Assembly (NCBI GenBank): GCA_046348855.1
Contig: JAXMDK010000006.1
Location: forward strand, 62,001-126,000
DNA: 64,000 nt
Direction of reading: 5' to 3'
Source: TMP-24 sp046348855
GTDB taxonomy: Bacteria > Pseudomonadota > Alphaproteobacteria > Rhodobacterales > Rhodobacteraceae
The translations under genes were made by a program, and so were the position numbers. Below, piece by piece: positions 11,381 through 19,275 of the stretch. The notes under the pieces were generated by a model. That model worked only from the letters and a program-made list of their open reading frames with translations. It did not search any database and was not told the origin of the DNA. Numbering within the stretch: position 1 is the stretch's first letter; each line of letters starts with the position of its first letter.

Positions 11381-12469
11381 TCATTCTGGCGCGTCCTCTT
11401 CGCCCACAGCATCATCTGCCCCATCGTCATTCTTGTTCTCGATCAGTAGTTGCGTCGCGGCCTTGAGGTTTCTCGTCTCCTCCACGCTTTTAGTGATGGT
11501 ATTTATAGCCTCTGCAACTGCATCATCAACTTCGTCATCATCTGACGGTTCGGGTGGGGGCAGCATATCTACCTCGCCGCCCTTTGCGGTGAAATTGAAC
11601 ATCTTCTCGATGGACTTCTTCACGGCATTTTCGACGTCGCCTGCAATTCGTGCCCCAATAGAGTCTTTTACAAGGTTGAGGGCATCTTGAACGCCACCGT
11701 CCTCAATTCCCTTTCGACGTGCAATTAGAACCCGCTCCACCTCAGCATCCGCCACCTTGCGCATCTTCCAGTCTTGCAGGGTGTGTGCGACCTCCATTGA
11801 GGATTTAACGGTTGACGCGACTTGTTTCATTATCAGCGCAACAATCTTCGCAATCGTAAGGGTGGCTCCGAGGATGATAATTAACGAGCCTGTCGTCGCC
11901 CCTTTGACCTCAACGTCTTCGGGGCTCTCACCAGCAGCCATAGCCAAGCCGCGAGAAATTTCATACCACTCGGCAGACCATTTTTTGAGTTGTGCAACGT
12001 TGACGATTTCAACGCCGTCTTTGAACCGAATGCGAACCGTGACCTTTGTCGAACTGTCGTATTCTGGTTCACCCTGAATACCGACGCTGCCCAGAGACTG
12101 CCGAACTTGACTCAATGTGGTTATGGCGTTGTCTATCCGCTGCTTGGCCTTCCGTATGTCTTGGGCCGCAGTCGCAGGGTCATAGTTTCCTTCTTTGACT
12201 GTCCGCTCAACGAAGCGCCAACCTTTATCGCCAAGCAACTCCTCCACCTGCATGCCCTCAAGCAAATCAGCTTGCTGATAGCTCAGTTGCTCGACGGGCA
12301 TTGCAAGAAGCGCCTTCTTGACCGCGGCGAGGCTGTCGCGGAGGGGCACTTTGCTGCTATTGGTGGCATTCTGTTCCATAGCGGCTGCCAACTGCTCGTA
12401 GGCCGACATGGCAGGATTGACATAGTCGTTCATCCAACGTGCCAGTGACACAACCTCATTCACGTCCAT
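11381..12469 (-). CDS. uncharacterised single-pass membrane protein, likely acquired cargo
   Basis: I do not recognise a named family. The 362-residue product has a helical N-terminal half (1-130) with no signal peptide, a short beta-rich segment (TKVTVRIRFKDGVEIVNV, about 141-158) followed by KKWSAEWYEISRGLAMAAG, one strong hydrophobic helix (about 194-216, starting GSLIIILGATL), a long charged helical region (about 220-290), and a very acidic C-terminus rich in Asp and Glu. The gene is convergent with uvrB, much lower in GC than its neighbours, and sits between two copies of the uvrB tail. This points to horizontal acquisition. A role in defence or stress signalling is possible but is only a guess. 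Confidence 0.8.
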   Translation of the reverse strand: MDVNEVVSLARWMNDYVNPAMSAYEQLAAAMEQNATNSSKVPLRDSLAAVKKALLAMPVEQLSYQQADLLEGMQVEELLGDKGWRFVERTVKEGNYDPATAAQDIRKAKQRIDNAITTLSQVRQSLGSVGIQGEPEYDSSTKVTVRIRFKDGVEIVNVAQLKKWSAEWYEISRGLAMAAGESPEDVEVKGATTGSLIIILGATLTIAKIVALIMKQVASTVKSSMEVAHTLQDWKMRKVADAEVERVLIARRKGIEDGGVQDALNLVKDSIGARIAGDVENAVKKSIEKMFNFTAKGGEVDMLPPPEPSDDDEVDDAVAEAINTITKSVEETRNLKAATQLLIENKNDDGADDAVGEEDAPE

Positions 12470-12548
12470 TCAAATGCCTCCACGACAAATTCTGCCCCAA
12501 GTTGCGCCAATACTTGCGACCAGCGCAACACCGTTCATCGCGCAGGCC

Positions 12549-12616
12549 GTAGGGTGGGTGCCACCCACCATTCGCGGATAAACACCCCCGCAGCGGTGGG
12601 TTTCGCCCACCCTAGG
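12549..12616. repeat. imperfect palindromic intergenic repeat
   Basis: The segment opens with GTAGGGTGGGTGCCACCCACC and closes with GGTGGGTTTCGCCCACCCTA, which are inverted copies of each other except for the few central bases; each arm is also a small palindrome. The form is that of REP/MITE-like GTAGGGTGGG elements known from many proteobacteria. It ends directly against the second uvrB-tail copy. Confidence 0.65.
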
Positions 12617-12619
12617 GCC

Positions 12620-12739
12620 CTGGCGCGGCAATCGGCGGTGGACGAAGCGGTGGAGGACGCGGTAAAGCGCTCCGGCCGCTCCACCGCCGGTCGAGCTCGG
12701 CAGCGGGGCGGTAAGCGTTCGAATCGCGGGCGGCAGTAG
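12620..12739 (+). pseudogene. displaced copy of the uvrB 3' end
   Basis: Read in frame this segment encodes LARQSAVDEAVEDAVK, then GRSTAGRA and a Gly/Arg-rich end with a TAG stop at 12737. UvrB itself ends LARQSAVDEAVETAVK...GRSTAGRA and a similar Gly/Arg tail. The first 36 bases differ by one base from uvrB 11227-11262, and the rest is similar mainly at protein level. No start codon or ribosome site fits it. The simplest reading is that the original uvrB end was pushed away by an insertion that supplied a substitute tail. A segmental duplication is the alternative. This and the palindrome fill the 300-base gap before the next gene. Confidence 0.75.
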
Positions 12740-12772
12740 ACCGCTCATCAGGGACACGAGGGAGCAGGGAAG

Positions 12773-13189
12773 ATGATCGGCTACGTCACGGTTGGTGTCG
12801 ACGACATCGAGCGTGCGGAAAGGTTTTACTCGGCATTCCTGCCCGCTCTGGGCTACATCCTCGACATCTCCCCCGAGGGGCTGAGCTACTCGCTTCCCGG
12901 ACCGGCCGGTCAGCAGCCCGCCGGCCCCGATTTCTACGTCAAACCGCCCTTTGACGGTCAGGCCGCATCGTCCGGCAACGGCACGATGGTGGCCTTCGGG
13001 GTGCCGAGGCAGGCCCTGGTCCGCGACCTGCACGCCGCCGCGCTGGCCGCTGGTGGCCGGGATGAAGGCGCGCCCGGCTTTCGCGCCGCCTATGGGCCGC
13101 ATTTCTATGTCGGCTACCTGCGTGACCCGCAGGGCAACAAGATCGCGCTCTATTGCAACGACCGGAACGAGCCCCGGCGACCGGACTGA
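12773..13189 (+). CDS. VOC family protein (glyoxalase/bleomycin resistance superfamily)
   Basis: The 138-residue product begins MIGYVTVGVDDIERAERFYSAFL, the usual opening of glyoxalase-like dioxygenase-superfamily proteins, and ends with YVGYLRDPQGNKIALYC, the conserved last strand carrying the metal-ligand position. AGGGAAG sits six bases upstream of the ATG. The substrate is unknown. Its 3' end overlaps the convergent NYN-domain gene by about 40 bases. Confidence 0.88.
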   Translation: MIGYVTVGVDDIERAERFYSAFLPALGYILDISPEGLSYSLPGPAGQQPAGPDFYVKPPFDGQAASSGNGTMVAFGVPRQALVRDLHAAALAAGGRDEGAPGFRAAYGPHFYVGYLRDPQGNKIALYCNDRNEPRRPD

Positions 13190-13821
13190 CGGCGGCGATG
13201 CGACAGCAGCGAGCCGTGGGGTGGGCTGAAGCGGGCCCTCCTACGCACCCTCTCCGCGCCTGCCCCCTCTCCGCCCTCCGCCAGCCACACCCTCCCCTCC
13301 CGATACCCGCCGCGGATCACGAAGCCGGCGCGGTCTACCTCGGGGAAGGCTGCGGCCCAGTCGCGGTAGCGGTCGTTGCTGACGACCTTCGCGCCCAGGC
13401 CGCGGGCGGCGTTCAGGATGTATTGGTCGGCCGGCGTTCCCTTCGGGACCACCAGTACGCGGGATTCAGGCAGGCCCAGAAGGCGGGCCAGGGCGCGGTC
13501 GTCTAGATAGCGGTCGGCCAGCTTGTAGCCGGCGTTCGCGTCGAAGATCACGCCGGGGTCGCGGCCGGCCGAGGCGAGGTTGCCGATCACCGCCTTCACC
13601 GGGTCGAGCGACGGTTGGCCCCTGTCCCAGTGCATCACGTTCGATCCGTCCACCACCACCTGCCCGAGCACCGGCGCAGCGCGCCGTTCGCGCACCAGCA
13701 GCCAGGCGCTGGCCAGCAGGCAGGGGGCGGCGAGCAGGGCCCAGTCCGACAGGCCGGGAACCGTCAGCGCGGCACCAAGGCCGAGGGTGGACAGGACAAG
13801 GACGGACCAGAGGAATTTCAT
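13150..13821 (-). CDS. membrane-anchored NYN/PIN-domain (Zc3h12a-like) putative ribonuclease
   Basis: From the ATG at 13821 the 223-residue protein has two closely spaced hydrophobic segments (about residues 3-18 and 27-43), then VVVDGSNVMHWD, which is the first acidic motif of NYN/PIN nucleases, followed by VIFDANAGYK, a DDRALARLL stretch and VVSNDRYRDWA with further acidic residues. Family members of this fold cleave RNA. The last 35 residues are Arg-rich, not family-like, and read antisense through the end of the VOC gene, so a lost stop or small indel near 13260 is possible. An upstream in-frame start at 13893 is less likely because it would add a Pro-rich stretch before the membrane segment. 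Confidence 0.7.
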   Translation of the reverse strand: MKFLWSVLVLSTLGLGAALTVPGLSDWALLAAPCLLASAWLLVRERRAAPVLGQVVVDGSNVMHWDRGQPSLDPVKAVIGNLASAGRDPGVIFDANAGYKLADRYLDDRALARLLGLPESRVLVVPKGTPADQYILNAARGLGAKVVSNDRYRDWAAAFPEVDRAGFVIRGGYREGRVWLAEGGEGAGAERVRRRARFSPPHGSLLSHRRRQSGRRGSFRSLQ

Positions 13822-14037
13822 GCGGCGATCAATGCGGGCAGGGAAATGGGGCAGGCGAGGCCGGATCGGAGCAGGCGCGGGCGCGGGTGTCAACCCGTTC
13901 CTGCCTCACCCCCCCCCCTATGCCCTTGAATTCCTGCCCTTCCTTCCTACGTTCTAAGTGTTGGGTCTCACGGCCCACCGCGGCCCCGCAAAACGGGCCG
14001 CCTGTCGAAGCTGACCGTTCAGAGGAGGGGTTATGCG

Positions 14038-14418
14038 ATGACAACGTTCAGCAAGAAACTGTCCGACAACTGGCAGGACGGCATCAGTCTGATCCTCGGG
14101 ATCTGGCTGTTCATGTCGCCTTGGCTGTTGGGGTTCACCGGGCTTGACGCCGCTTTCTGGAATGCGGTGGCGTTCGGGCTGGTGATCGTGTTGATGGCGC
14201 TGATGGCGCTGTTCGAGTTTCACGAGTGGGAAGAATGGGCCGACATGGTCATTGGCGCGTGGCTGGTGGTGTCGCCCTGGGTCCTGGGGTTCGCGATGTT
14301 CCGGGCCGGCGCCGACGGGCCGGCGGCCATTGCCACCTGGGATGTGGTGATCGTCGGGGTCCTGACCTTCCTTCTGGCCATCGGATCCTTGCGTCATCAC
14401 CGCGAGCATATGGCCTGA
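14038..14418 (+). CDS. SPW-repeat membrane protein
   Basis: This 126-residue protein contains two SPW repeats, each with a tryptophan-rich turn (FMSPWLLGF near residue 22 and VVSPWVLGF near residue 78), and four hydrophobic helices. SPW proteins (PF03779) are small inner-membrane proteins of unknown function often linked to general stress regulons. GAGGGG lies before the ATG. The 3' side carries a perfect hairpin shared with the convergent rhodanese gene. Confidence 0.88.
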   Translation: MTTFSKKLSDNWQDGISLILGIWLFMSPWLLGFTGLDAAFWNAVAFGLVIVLMALMALFEFHEWEEWADMVIGAWLVVSPWVLGFAMFRAGADGPAAIATWDVVIVGVLTFLLAIGSLRHHREHMA

Positions 14419-14434
14419 CTGCGGGCCAGCGGTA

Positions 14435-14458
14435 GCGCGCGGCGGATTGGCCGCGCGC
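14435..14458. terminator. hairpin between convergent SPW and rhodanese genes
   Basis: GCGCGCGGC pairs perfectly with GCCGCGCGC around GGATTG. It lies 17 bases after one stop and 13 before the other, the position of a bidirectional terminator, but it has no T run on either strand. Confidence 0.55.
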
Positions 14459-14470
14459 CGTCGTTCGGGA

Positions 14471-14848
14471 TCACATCGGTTCGGTATCGCCGCCAGCTTC
14501 AGTCCAGTCCTTGAAGCCGCCAAGGTTGAAGACTTGGGTATAGCCCATGTCCCGCAGCAGTTTCCCTGACAAAGCCGCCCGCCCGCCCGAGGCACAGTAG
14601 AGCACCACCGGCCGGTCGGCGCGCAGTTCGGGGTGGTGGTAGGGCGTCGACGGATCGGCGCGGAATTCCAGCATCCCCCGCGAAATGTGCAGGGCGCCCT
14701 TGACCTTGCCCGAGGCCGCCACCTCGGGCGCGTCGCGCACGTCGACGACCAGCGCGCCCTTGTCCATCAGTTGCCGGGCGCGGGCCGCGTCGATCTTTTC
14801 GACGGCGGCGTTGGCCTCGGCCATCATGTCCTTCACATTCCTTGGCAT
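14471..14848 (-). CDS. rhodanese-like domain protein
   Basis: The 125-residue single-domain protein shows VVDVRDAPE (about 34-42), the active-site loop YCASGGRAA with cysteine 85, and the closing NLGGFKDWTEAGG. Rhodanese domains transfer sulfane sulfur through a persulfide on that cysteine. No transporter or partner enzyme is fused. The ATG at 14848 was chosen because the protein then starts directly before the conserved N-terminal helix. A monooxygenase-like gene lies upstream on the same strand, 134 bases away. Confidence 0.88.
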   Translation of the reverse strand: MPRNVKDMMAEANAAVEKIDAARARQLMDKGALVVDVRDAPEVAASGKVKGALHISRGMLEFRADPSTPYHHPELRADRPVVLYCASGGRAALSGKLLRDMGYTQVFNLGGFKDWTEAGGDTEPM

Positions 14849-14982
14849 GTTCAATCCCTTCGCAGTGAAATGTCTGGCCTGTCGGGGCCGGAGCCGGGAC
14901 AGTCTCTCGCCTGCCGCCGCCGGGGGCAAGGGCGCCTCGGGCAGGGCCGGGCCTGCCTGCGCCGGAATTGGCCTATGGCCGG

Positions 14983-15309
14983 TCAGGCCGGTTCGGAAAC
15001 ATCCATGACTTCGTACATTACCGGCTCGAAATGCGAACAGAGCGCGGCGATGCGCCGGTTGCGTTCGCGCATTTCCGGGGTGCGCAGCATCGCCAGGAAA
15101 TCTTCGCGGTGGCGCCACTGGCTGTAGTTGGCGATCCGGGTCTGGGCGTCGTTCATGTGCAGGCCGGCGCCGAGGAACCCCGGCTGGTGGCGGATGAAGC
15201 GGTCGTAGGCTTCGCGCAATTCGTCCATCAGATCCTGAGCCGTTCCGGGCGTCATCTCGAAGGTGGTGATCACGGTCTGGCCGCTGAAGTTGGTGCGGAT
15301 GGCGGGCAT
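14983..15309 (-). CDS. antibiotic biosynthesis monooxygenase (ABM) domain protein
   Basis: The 108-residue product folds as a ferredoxin-like ABM domain: VITTFEMTPG, then HQPGFLGAGLHMND and NYSQWRHREDFLAML, the last being the signature of the family. Members include quinol monooxygenases and heme-degrading enzymes; the substrate here is unknown. AGGAGGATTC immediately upstream sets the ATG at 15309. Confidence 0.85.
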   Translation of the reverse strand: MPAIRTNFSGQTVITTFEMTPGTAQDLMDELREAYDRFIRHQPGFLGAGLHMNDAQTRIANYSQWRHREDFLAMLRTPEMRERNRRIAALCSHFEPVMYEVMDVSEPA

Positions 15310-15483
15310 CGAATCCTCCTGTCTCTGGTTCCATCCTGCCACAGAAATGGCCTTGCGTCAGAGGGATGCGGGCTGCGGCACAGGGTCGCCGGCGCAATGG
15401 CGGCCGGGCGCGCCGAAATCTTGCCAAGTTGCAATTGGCCACTTGGCGGTTCATATAAACCTCGACCCAACCGGGAGCGGAAG

Positions 15484-16443
15484 ATGAATTACCTCGAGTT
15501 CGAAAAGCCCTTGGCCGAGATCGAAGGCAAGGCCGAAGAGCTTCGGGCGATGGCCCGCAAGAGCGAAGGGATGAACGTCGAGAAAGAGGCGGCCGCGCTG
15601 GACCGCAAGGCGGCGGACCTGCTGAAGGATCTCTACAAGAATCTCGACCCCTGGCGGAAATGTCAGGTGGCGCGGCATCCCGACCGGCCGCATTGCGTGG
15701 ATTACATCGGGGCGCTGTTCACCGAGTTCACTCCTCTGGCCGGCGACCGTAACTTTGCCGACGATCATGCGGTGATGGGCGGTCTGGCGCGGTTCAACGA
15801 CCAGCCGGTGGTGGTGATCGGCCATGAAAAGGGCAACGACACCAAAAGCCGGATCGAGCGCAACTTCGGCATGGCGCGACCCGAGGGCTATCGCAAGGCG
15901 ATCCGGCTGATGGACATGGCCGACCGGTTCGGCCTGCCGGTGATCACCCTGATCGACACGCCCGGAGCCTATCCCGGCAAGGGCGCCGAAGAACGCGGGC
16001 AGGCCGAGGCCATCGCCCGGTCGACGCAGAAGTGCCTGGAGATCGCGGTGCCGCTGGTGTCGGTGGTCATCGGCGAGGGCGGTTCGGGCGGGGCCGTGGC
16101 CTTTGCCACCGCCAACCGGGTGCTGATGCTGGAACATTCGATCTATTCGGTGATCTCGCCGGAAGGCTGCGCCTCGATCCTGTGGAAGGATGCCGAAAAG
16201 ATGCGCGAGGCCGCCGCCGCGCTGCGGTTGACGGCGCAGGACCTGCTGAAGCTGGGCGTGATCGACCAGATCGTCAAGGAACCGCTGGGCGGCGCGCAGC
16301 GCGACCGCGACGAAACCATCCGTGCGGTCGGCAAGGCGCTGGAAACCAGCCTGCGCGAATTTGCCCGGATGAAACCGGCCGACATCATCACCGACCGGCG
16401 GACCAAGTTCCTGGACATGGGCGCGAAAGGTCTGGCGGCCTGA
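15484..16443 (+). CDS. accA: acetyl-CoA carboxylase carboxyltransferase subunit alpha
   Basis: AccA with AccD transfers the carboxyl group from carboxybiotin to acetyl-CoA, the first step of fatty-acid synthesis. The 319-residue length is normal. It starts MNYLEFEKPLAEIEGKAEEL and contains GHEKGNDTKSRIERNFGM, the DTPGAYPGKGAEERGQ loop and GEGGSGGAVAFATANRVLML, the oxyanion-hole region. GGAGCGGAAG lies just before the ATG. It is followed tail to tail by a TfoX-like gene, so it ends its transcript. Confidence 0.97.
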   Translation: MNYLEFEKPLAEIEGKAEELRAMARKSEGMNVEKEAAALDRKAADLLKDLYKNLDPWRKCQVARHPDRPHCVDYIGALFTEFTPLAGDRNFADDHAVMGGLARFNDQPVVVIGHEKGNDTKSRIERNFGMARPEGYRKAIRLMDMADRFGLPVITLIDTPGAYPGKGAEERGQAEAIARSTQKCLEIAVPLVSVVIGEGGSGGAVAFATANRVLMLEHSIYSVISPEGCASILWKDAEKMREAAAALRLTAQDLLKLGVIDQIVKEPLGGAQRDRDETIRAVGKALETSLREFARMKPADIITDRRTKFLDMGAKGLAA

Positions 16444-16449
16444 GGGCGC

Positions 16450-16788
16450 TCAGGCGTCCTTGCGCGCCTTGGGTTTCTTCGGCCTGGGCGCGGGCAAGGT
16501 GTCGGCCACGGCGCGGATCAGCCGCGCCAGCAGGTCGGGGTCGTCCAACTCGCCCGACAACAGCAGGTGCGGTTTCGCGCCGGGGTAGGGCGGGCCGTAG
16601 ACGGGGCTGTCGACCGACGCCACCGCCGCGGGAACGGGTTTCAGGAACAGCTGGTCGTCGCAGATCAGCGCCACCACCTTGCCATCGCAGTAAAGCGCAT
16701 ATTCGCCAAACATCTTGCGGGTCGAGACTGCACCCGCCCCACCGGCCTGTTCCAGAACGAAATCGGCAAAGGCGGGGTCTGTGGCCAT
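16450..16788 (-). CDS. TfoX N-terminal-domain protein
   Basis: This 112-residue protein contains only the TfoX/Sxy N-terminal domain (PF04993): VSTRKMFGEYALYCDGKVVAL is the hallmark, followed by PPYPGAKPHLLL and a basic tail. Full-length TfoX regulates competence in gammaproteobacteria; single-domain forms in this order have no proven role. It starts two bases after plsC ends, so it is the last gene of ftsE-ftsX-plsC. Confidence 0.88.
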   Translation of the reverse strand: MATDPAFADFVLEQAGGAGAVSTRKMFGEYALYCDGKVVALICDDQLFLKPVPAAVASVDSPVYGPPYPGAKPHLLLSGELDDPDLLARLIRAVADTLPAPRPKKPKARKDA

Positions 16789-16790
16789 CA

Positions 16791-17537
16791 CTAAGCGCCG
16801 CGCTTCGGTGGCGTCGTGAAACCGGCTTCGCGCATCAGCCGGTCCGAGGCATCCTCGACCATCGGCTCGACCCGGGCCATGAAATCGCCGACCGAGGCCC
16901 CGGCGGCGATGCGGGGCAGAAACTCGACGACCGCCAGCCCCGGCTTGCGCAAGAGCCCGTGGCGCGGCCAGAACACGCCGACGTTGGTGGCGGCGGGCAC
17001 GCAATCCTGCCCGAGTTCGGAATAGAGCACCCCCACCCCGACCTTGTAGGGCTTCTGCGCGCCGGCGGCGACCCGCGTGCCCTGCGGGTAGATGATGAGC
17101 TGGCCGGGCAGTTCCTTGCCGGCCTTCACGTCGGCCACCATCTGCCGCATCGCCTGGCTGCGCTTGCCACGGTCGACCGGAACGCAACCGATCTTGCGCG
17201 CATACCAGCCGACGATCGGCGCCCAGAGGAGTTCCTTCTTCATGATGAACTTCGGGCGCGGCAGGACCGACACGATCAGGATAATGTCGAAGAAGCTCTG
17301 GTGCTTGGCGGCGATCAGGACCTCGTCCTGGGGAACTTCGCCGCGGATTTCGCTTTTCAGGCCGACCAGCGCCGCCGCCGACCAGCGGACCCAGCGGGTG
17401 TAGGAATGGACTGCGCCGAACGCAGCCTCGCGGCGGAACAGGACCAAGGGGGTCCAGCACAGCGCCAGGACCGCCATTGCCAGATACATCTGTACGATGA
17501 AGATCAGCGACAGGACATACTGGACAAGGGTTCTCAT
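16791..17537 (-). CDS. plsC: 1-acyl-sn-glycerol-3-phosphate acyltransferase
   Basis: PlsC adds the second acyl chain to lysophosphatidic acid at the inner membrane. The 248-residue protein has N-terminal membrane helices (about 5-32), then the catalytic HQSFFD (H(x)4D motif), FIMKKELLWAPIVGW, the GCVPVDRG block and the YPQGTR substrate-binding motif, where Pro-Gln replaces the common Pro-Glu. Its ATG overlaps the ftsX stop (ATGA), so translation is coupled to the cell-division pair upstream. Confidence 0.9.
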   Translation of the reverse strand: MRTLVQYVLSLIFIVQMYLAMAVLALCWTPLVLFRREAAFGAVHSYTRWVRWSAAALVGLKSEIRGEVPQDEVLIAAKHQSFFDIILIVSVLPRPKFIMKKELLWAPIVGWYARKIGCVPVDRGKRSQAMRQMVADVKAGKELPGQLIIYPQGTRVAAGAQKPYKVGVGVLYSELGQDCVPAATNVGVFWPRHGLLRKPGLAVVEFLPRIAAGASVGDFMARVEPMVEDASDRLMREAGFTTPPKRGA

Positions 17538-18442
17538 CGGACGGACCTCAGCGAACGGAAGGCGGCGGCGCGGGTCGATAGCAGCGCGACGAGCGCCGCG
17601 ATCGGCGGGATCGCCAGCGGCCAGGCCCATTCAAGCCCGGCAAAGCCAAGCCCGGTCAGGAAGCCGCCTTCGTCGGCGGCCGGCGGCAGCAGGGCCACCG
17701 CGACCATCCCGGCAAGGCAACCGACCAGCGCGCCGACCAGCGCCCGCAGGGTGAAGCGGCGGACGAAGGCGCGGGCGATGTAGCTGTCGCGGGCGCCGAT
17801 CAGGCGCAGGGTGCGCACCACCTGGCCGTTGGCGGCCAGCGATGCCTGGGTGGCGAGCGTGATCATCGCGGCGCTGGCCCCGCCGATCAGCAGCAGCGAC
17901 AGAAGGCCGAGAAGGCGAATGCGCTCGGCCGAGGCGATCAGCGGCTGGCGCCAGCGCATGTGGTCGTCAAGGATCGCCCCCGGCGCCTCGGCCTTCAGCC
18001 GCATCTCCAGCCCCTGGGAATCGATGCCGCCCGGGGCCTCGGTCAGTTCCACCAGTTGCGGCAGGGGCAGCGTGTCGACCGGCAGGTCGGGACCCAGCCA
18101 GGGTTCGAGCAGGGCCTTGATCTCGTCTCCGCCGAGCGCGCGGGCCGAGGTCACGCCGGGGGTGGTCGAAAGGACATCCAGCACCTTCTGGGTCTGGGCA
18201 GCCATCTGTTCGGCGGGCGCGGCGATCCGCACCGTCGCCGTGGCCGCCAGCCCGCCGGCCCAACGGTCGGCCAGCCGGCCGGTGGCCAGCGACAGGGCCA
18301 GGGCAAAGACCGCGAGGAAAGCCATCGCCGCCGCCGTCAGCGTGGTCAGGGTGGCGGTATGGCCCGAGGGCGGCACCACCCGATCGGCGCGCGGCCCGCC
18401 CGACAGCGCTGCAAGAATCGTCTTGATCCGGCCCACAGACAT
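17534..18442 (-). CDS. ftsX: cell division protein FtsX
   Basis: FtsX is the membrane half of FtsEX, which controls peptidoglycan hydrolases at the septum. The 302-residue protein has the expected layout: one membrane helix (about 32-55), a periplasmic domain of about 110 residues, then three membrane helices in the second half (around 178-200, 230-252, 265-285). The ATG at 18442 overlaps the ftsE stop as TGATG; a GTG one codon upstream is an alternative. The N-terminus lacks the long cytoplasmic stretch of E. coli FtsX. Confidence 0.9.
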   Translation of the reverse strand: MSVGRIKTILAALSGGPRADRVVPPSGHTATLTTLTAAAMAFLAVFALALSLATGRLADRWAGGLAATATVRIAAPAEQMAAQTQKVLDVLSTTPGVTSARALGGDEIKALLEPWLGPDLPVDTLPLPQLVELTEAPGGIDSQGLEMRLKAEAPGAILDDHMRWRQPLIASAERIRLLGLLSLLLIGGASAAMITLATQASLAANGQVVRTLRLIGARDSYIARAFVRRFTLRALVGALVGCLAGMVAVALLPPAADEGGFLTGLGFAGLEWAWPLAIPPIAALVALLSTRAAAFRSLRSVR

Positions 18443-19113
18443 CACAGATCGGCCCCCGCCAGTTGCACCGTGCCGCCCTGGATGCGCAGCACCCGCGTCG
18501 AAACCTGGGCCTTGGCGGCGCGGATCAGGTTCAGGTCGTGGGTGGCCATCAGCACGGTCTTGCCCATCCGGTTCAGTTCGGTCAGCAGCCGCATCAGCCG
18601 CAGCGACATGTCCCAGTCGATGTTGCCGGTGGGTTCGTCGGCCAGGATGATGTCAGGCGCGCCGATCACCGCGCGGGCCAGCGCGGCGCGCTGACGTTCG
18701 CCGCCCGACAGCGACGGCGGCAGCGCCGCCGCGCGCGCGCCGAGCCCGACCCAGCCCAGCAGTTCCTTCAGCGACTGGTCGTCGGCCTCGCGGCCCGCCA
18801 CCTGCAGCGGCAGGGCGACGTTTTCGGCCAGCGGCAGATGGTCGAGAAACTGGCAATCCTGATGCACGATGCCGATGCGCCGCCTGAGGTTGGCGATGTC
18901 GTCGCGGGCCATGCGGGCCAGATCCTTGCCGAACAGCTCGACCCGGCCGGCGGTCGCCGCAAGTTCGCCGTAGCACAGCTTGATGAGCGAGGTTTTGCCG
19001 GCGCCCGATGGCCCGGTCAGGAAATGGAACGATCCCGGCATCAGTTTCAGCGTCACGCCCGACAAGAGATCCTTGCCGGCGTAACCCAACGAAACATCAT
19101 GGAATTCGATCAC
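18442..19113 (-). CDS. ftsE: cell division ATP-binding protein FtsE
   Basis: The 223-residue ABC ATPase has Walker A GPSGAGKT (about 34-41), Q loop VHQDCQFL, signature LSGGERQR and Walker B ILADEPTG. It is the energy partner of FtsX. I chose the GTG at 19113 because it directly precedes the conserved IEFHDVSLGY opening and has GGGAGAG about eight bases upstream; a longer ATG form (to 19224) would add 37 residues not found in the family. It leads the operon ftsE-ftsX-plsC-tfoX, divergent from the zinc-ribbon gene. Confidence 0.93.
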   Translation of the reverse strand: MIEFHDVSLGYAGKDLLSGVTLKLMPGSFHFLTGPSGAGKTSLIKLCYGELAATAGRVELFGKDLARMARDDIANLRRRIGIVHQDCQFLDHLPLAENVALPLQVAGREADDQSLKELLGWVGLGARAAALPPSLSGGERQRAALARAVIGAPDIILADEPTGNIDWDMSLRLMRLLTELNRMGKTVLMATHDLNLIRAAKAQVSTRVLRIQGGTVQLAGADL

Positions 19114-19275
19114 CTTGGGCTCTCCCGCCGGGGTGCAGGGTGCCGCCGCCCCGTTTCTTGACCTGGCCGACCGCACAAAGGCTTGGACGGTGGCCTTGGG
19201 CTTGCTACAACAGGCGGCAGGCAAAGGCCAGAATGGCTATTCCTGATCCGCGAAATTCGAGTAGCAGGTAAATTC

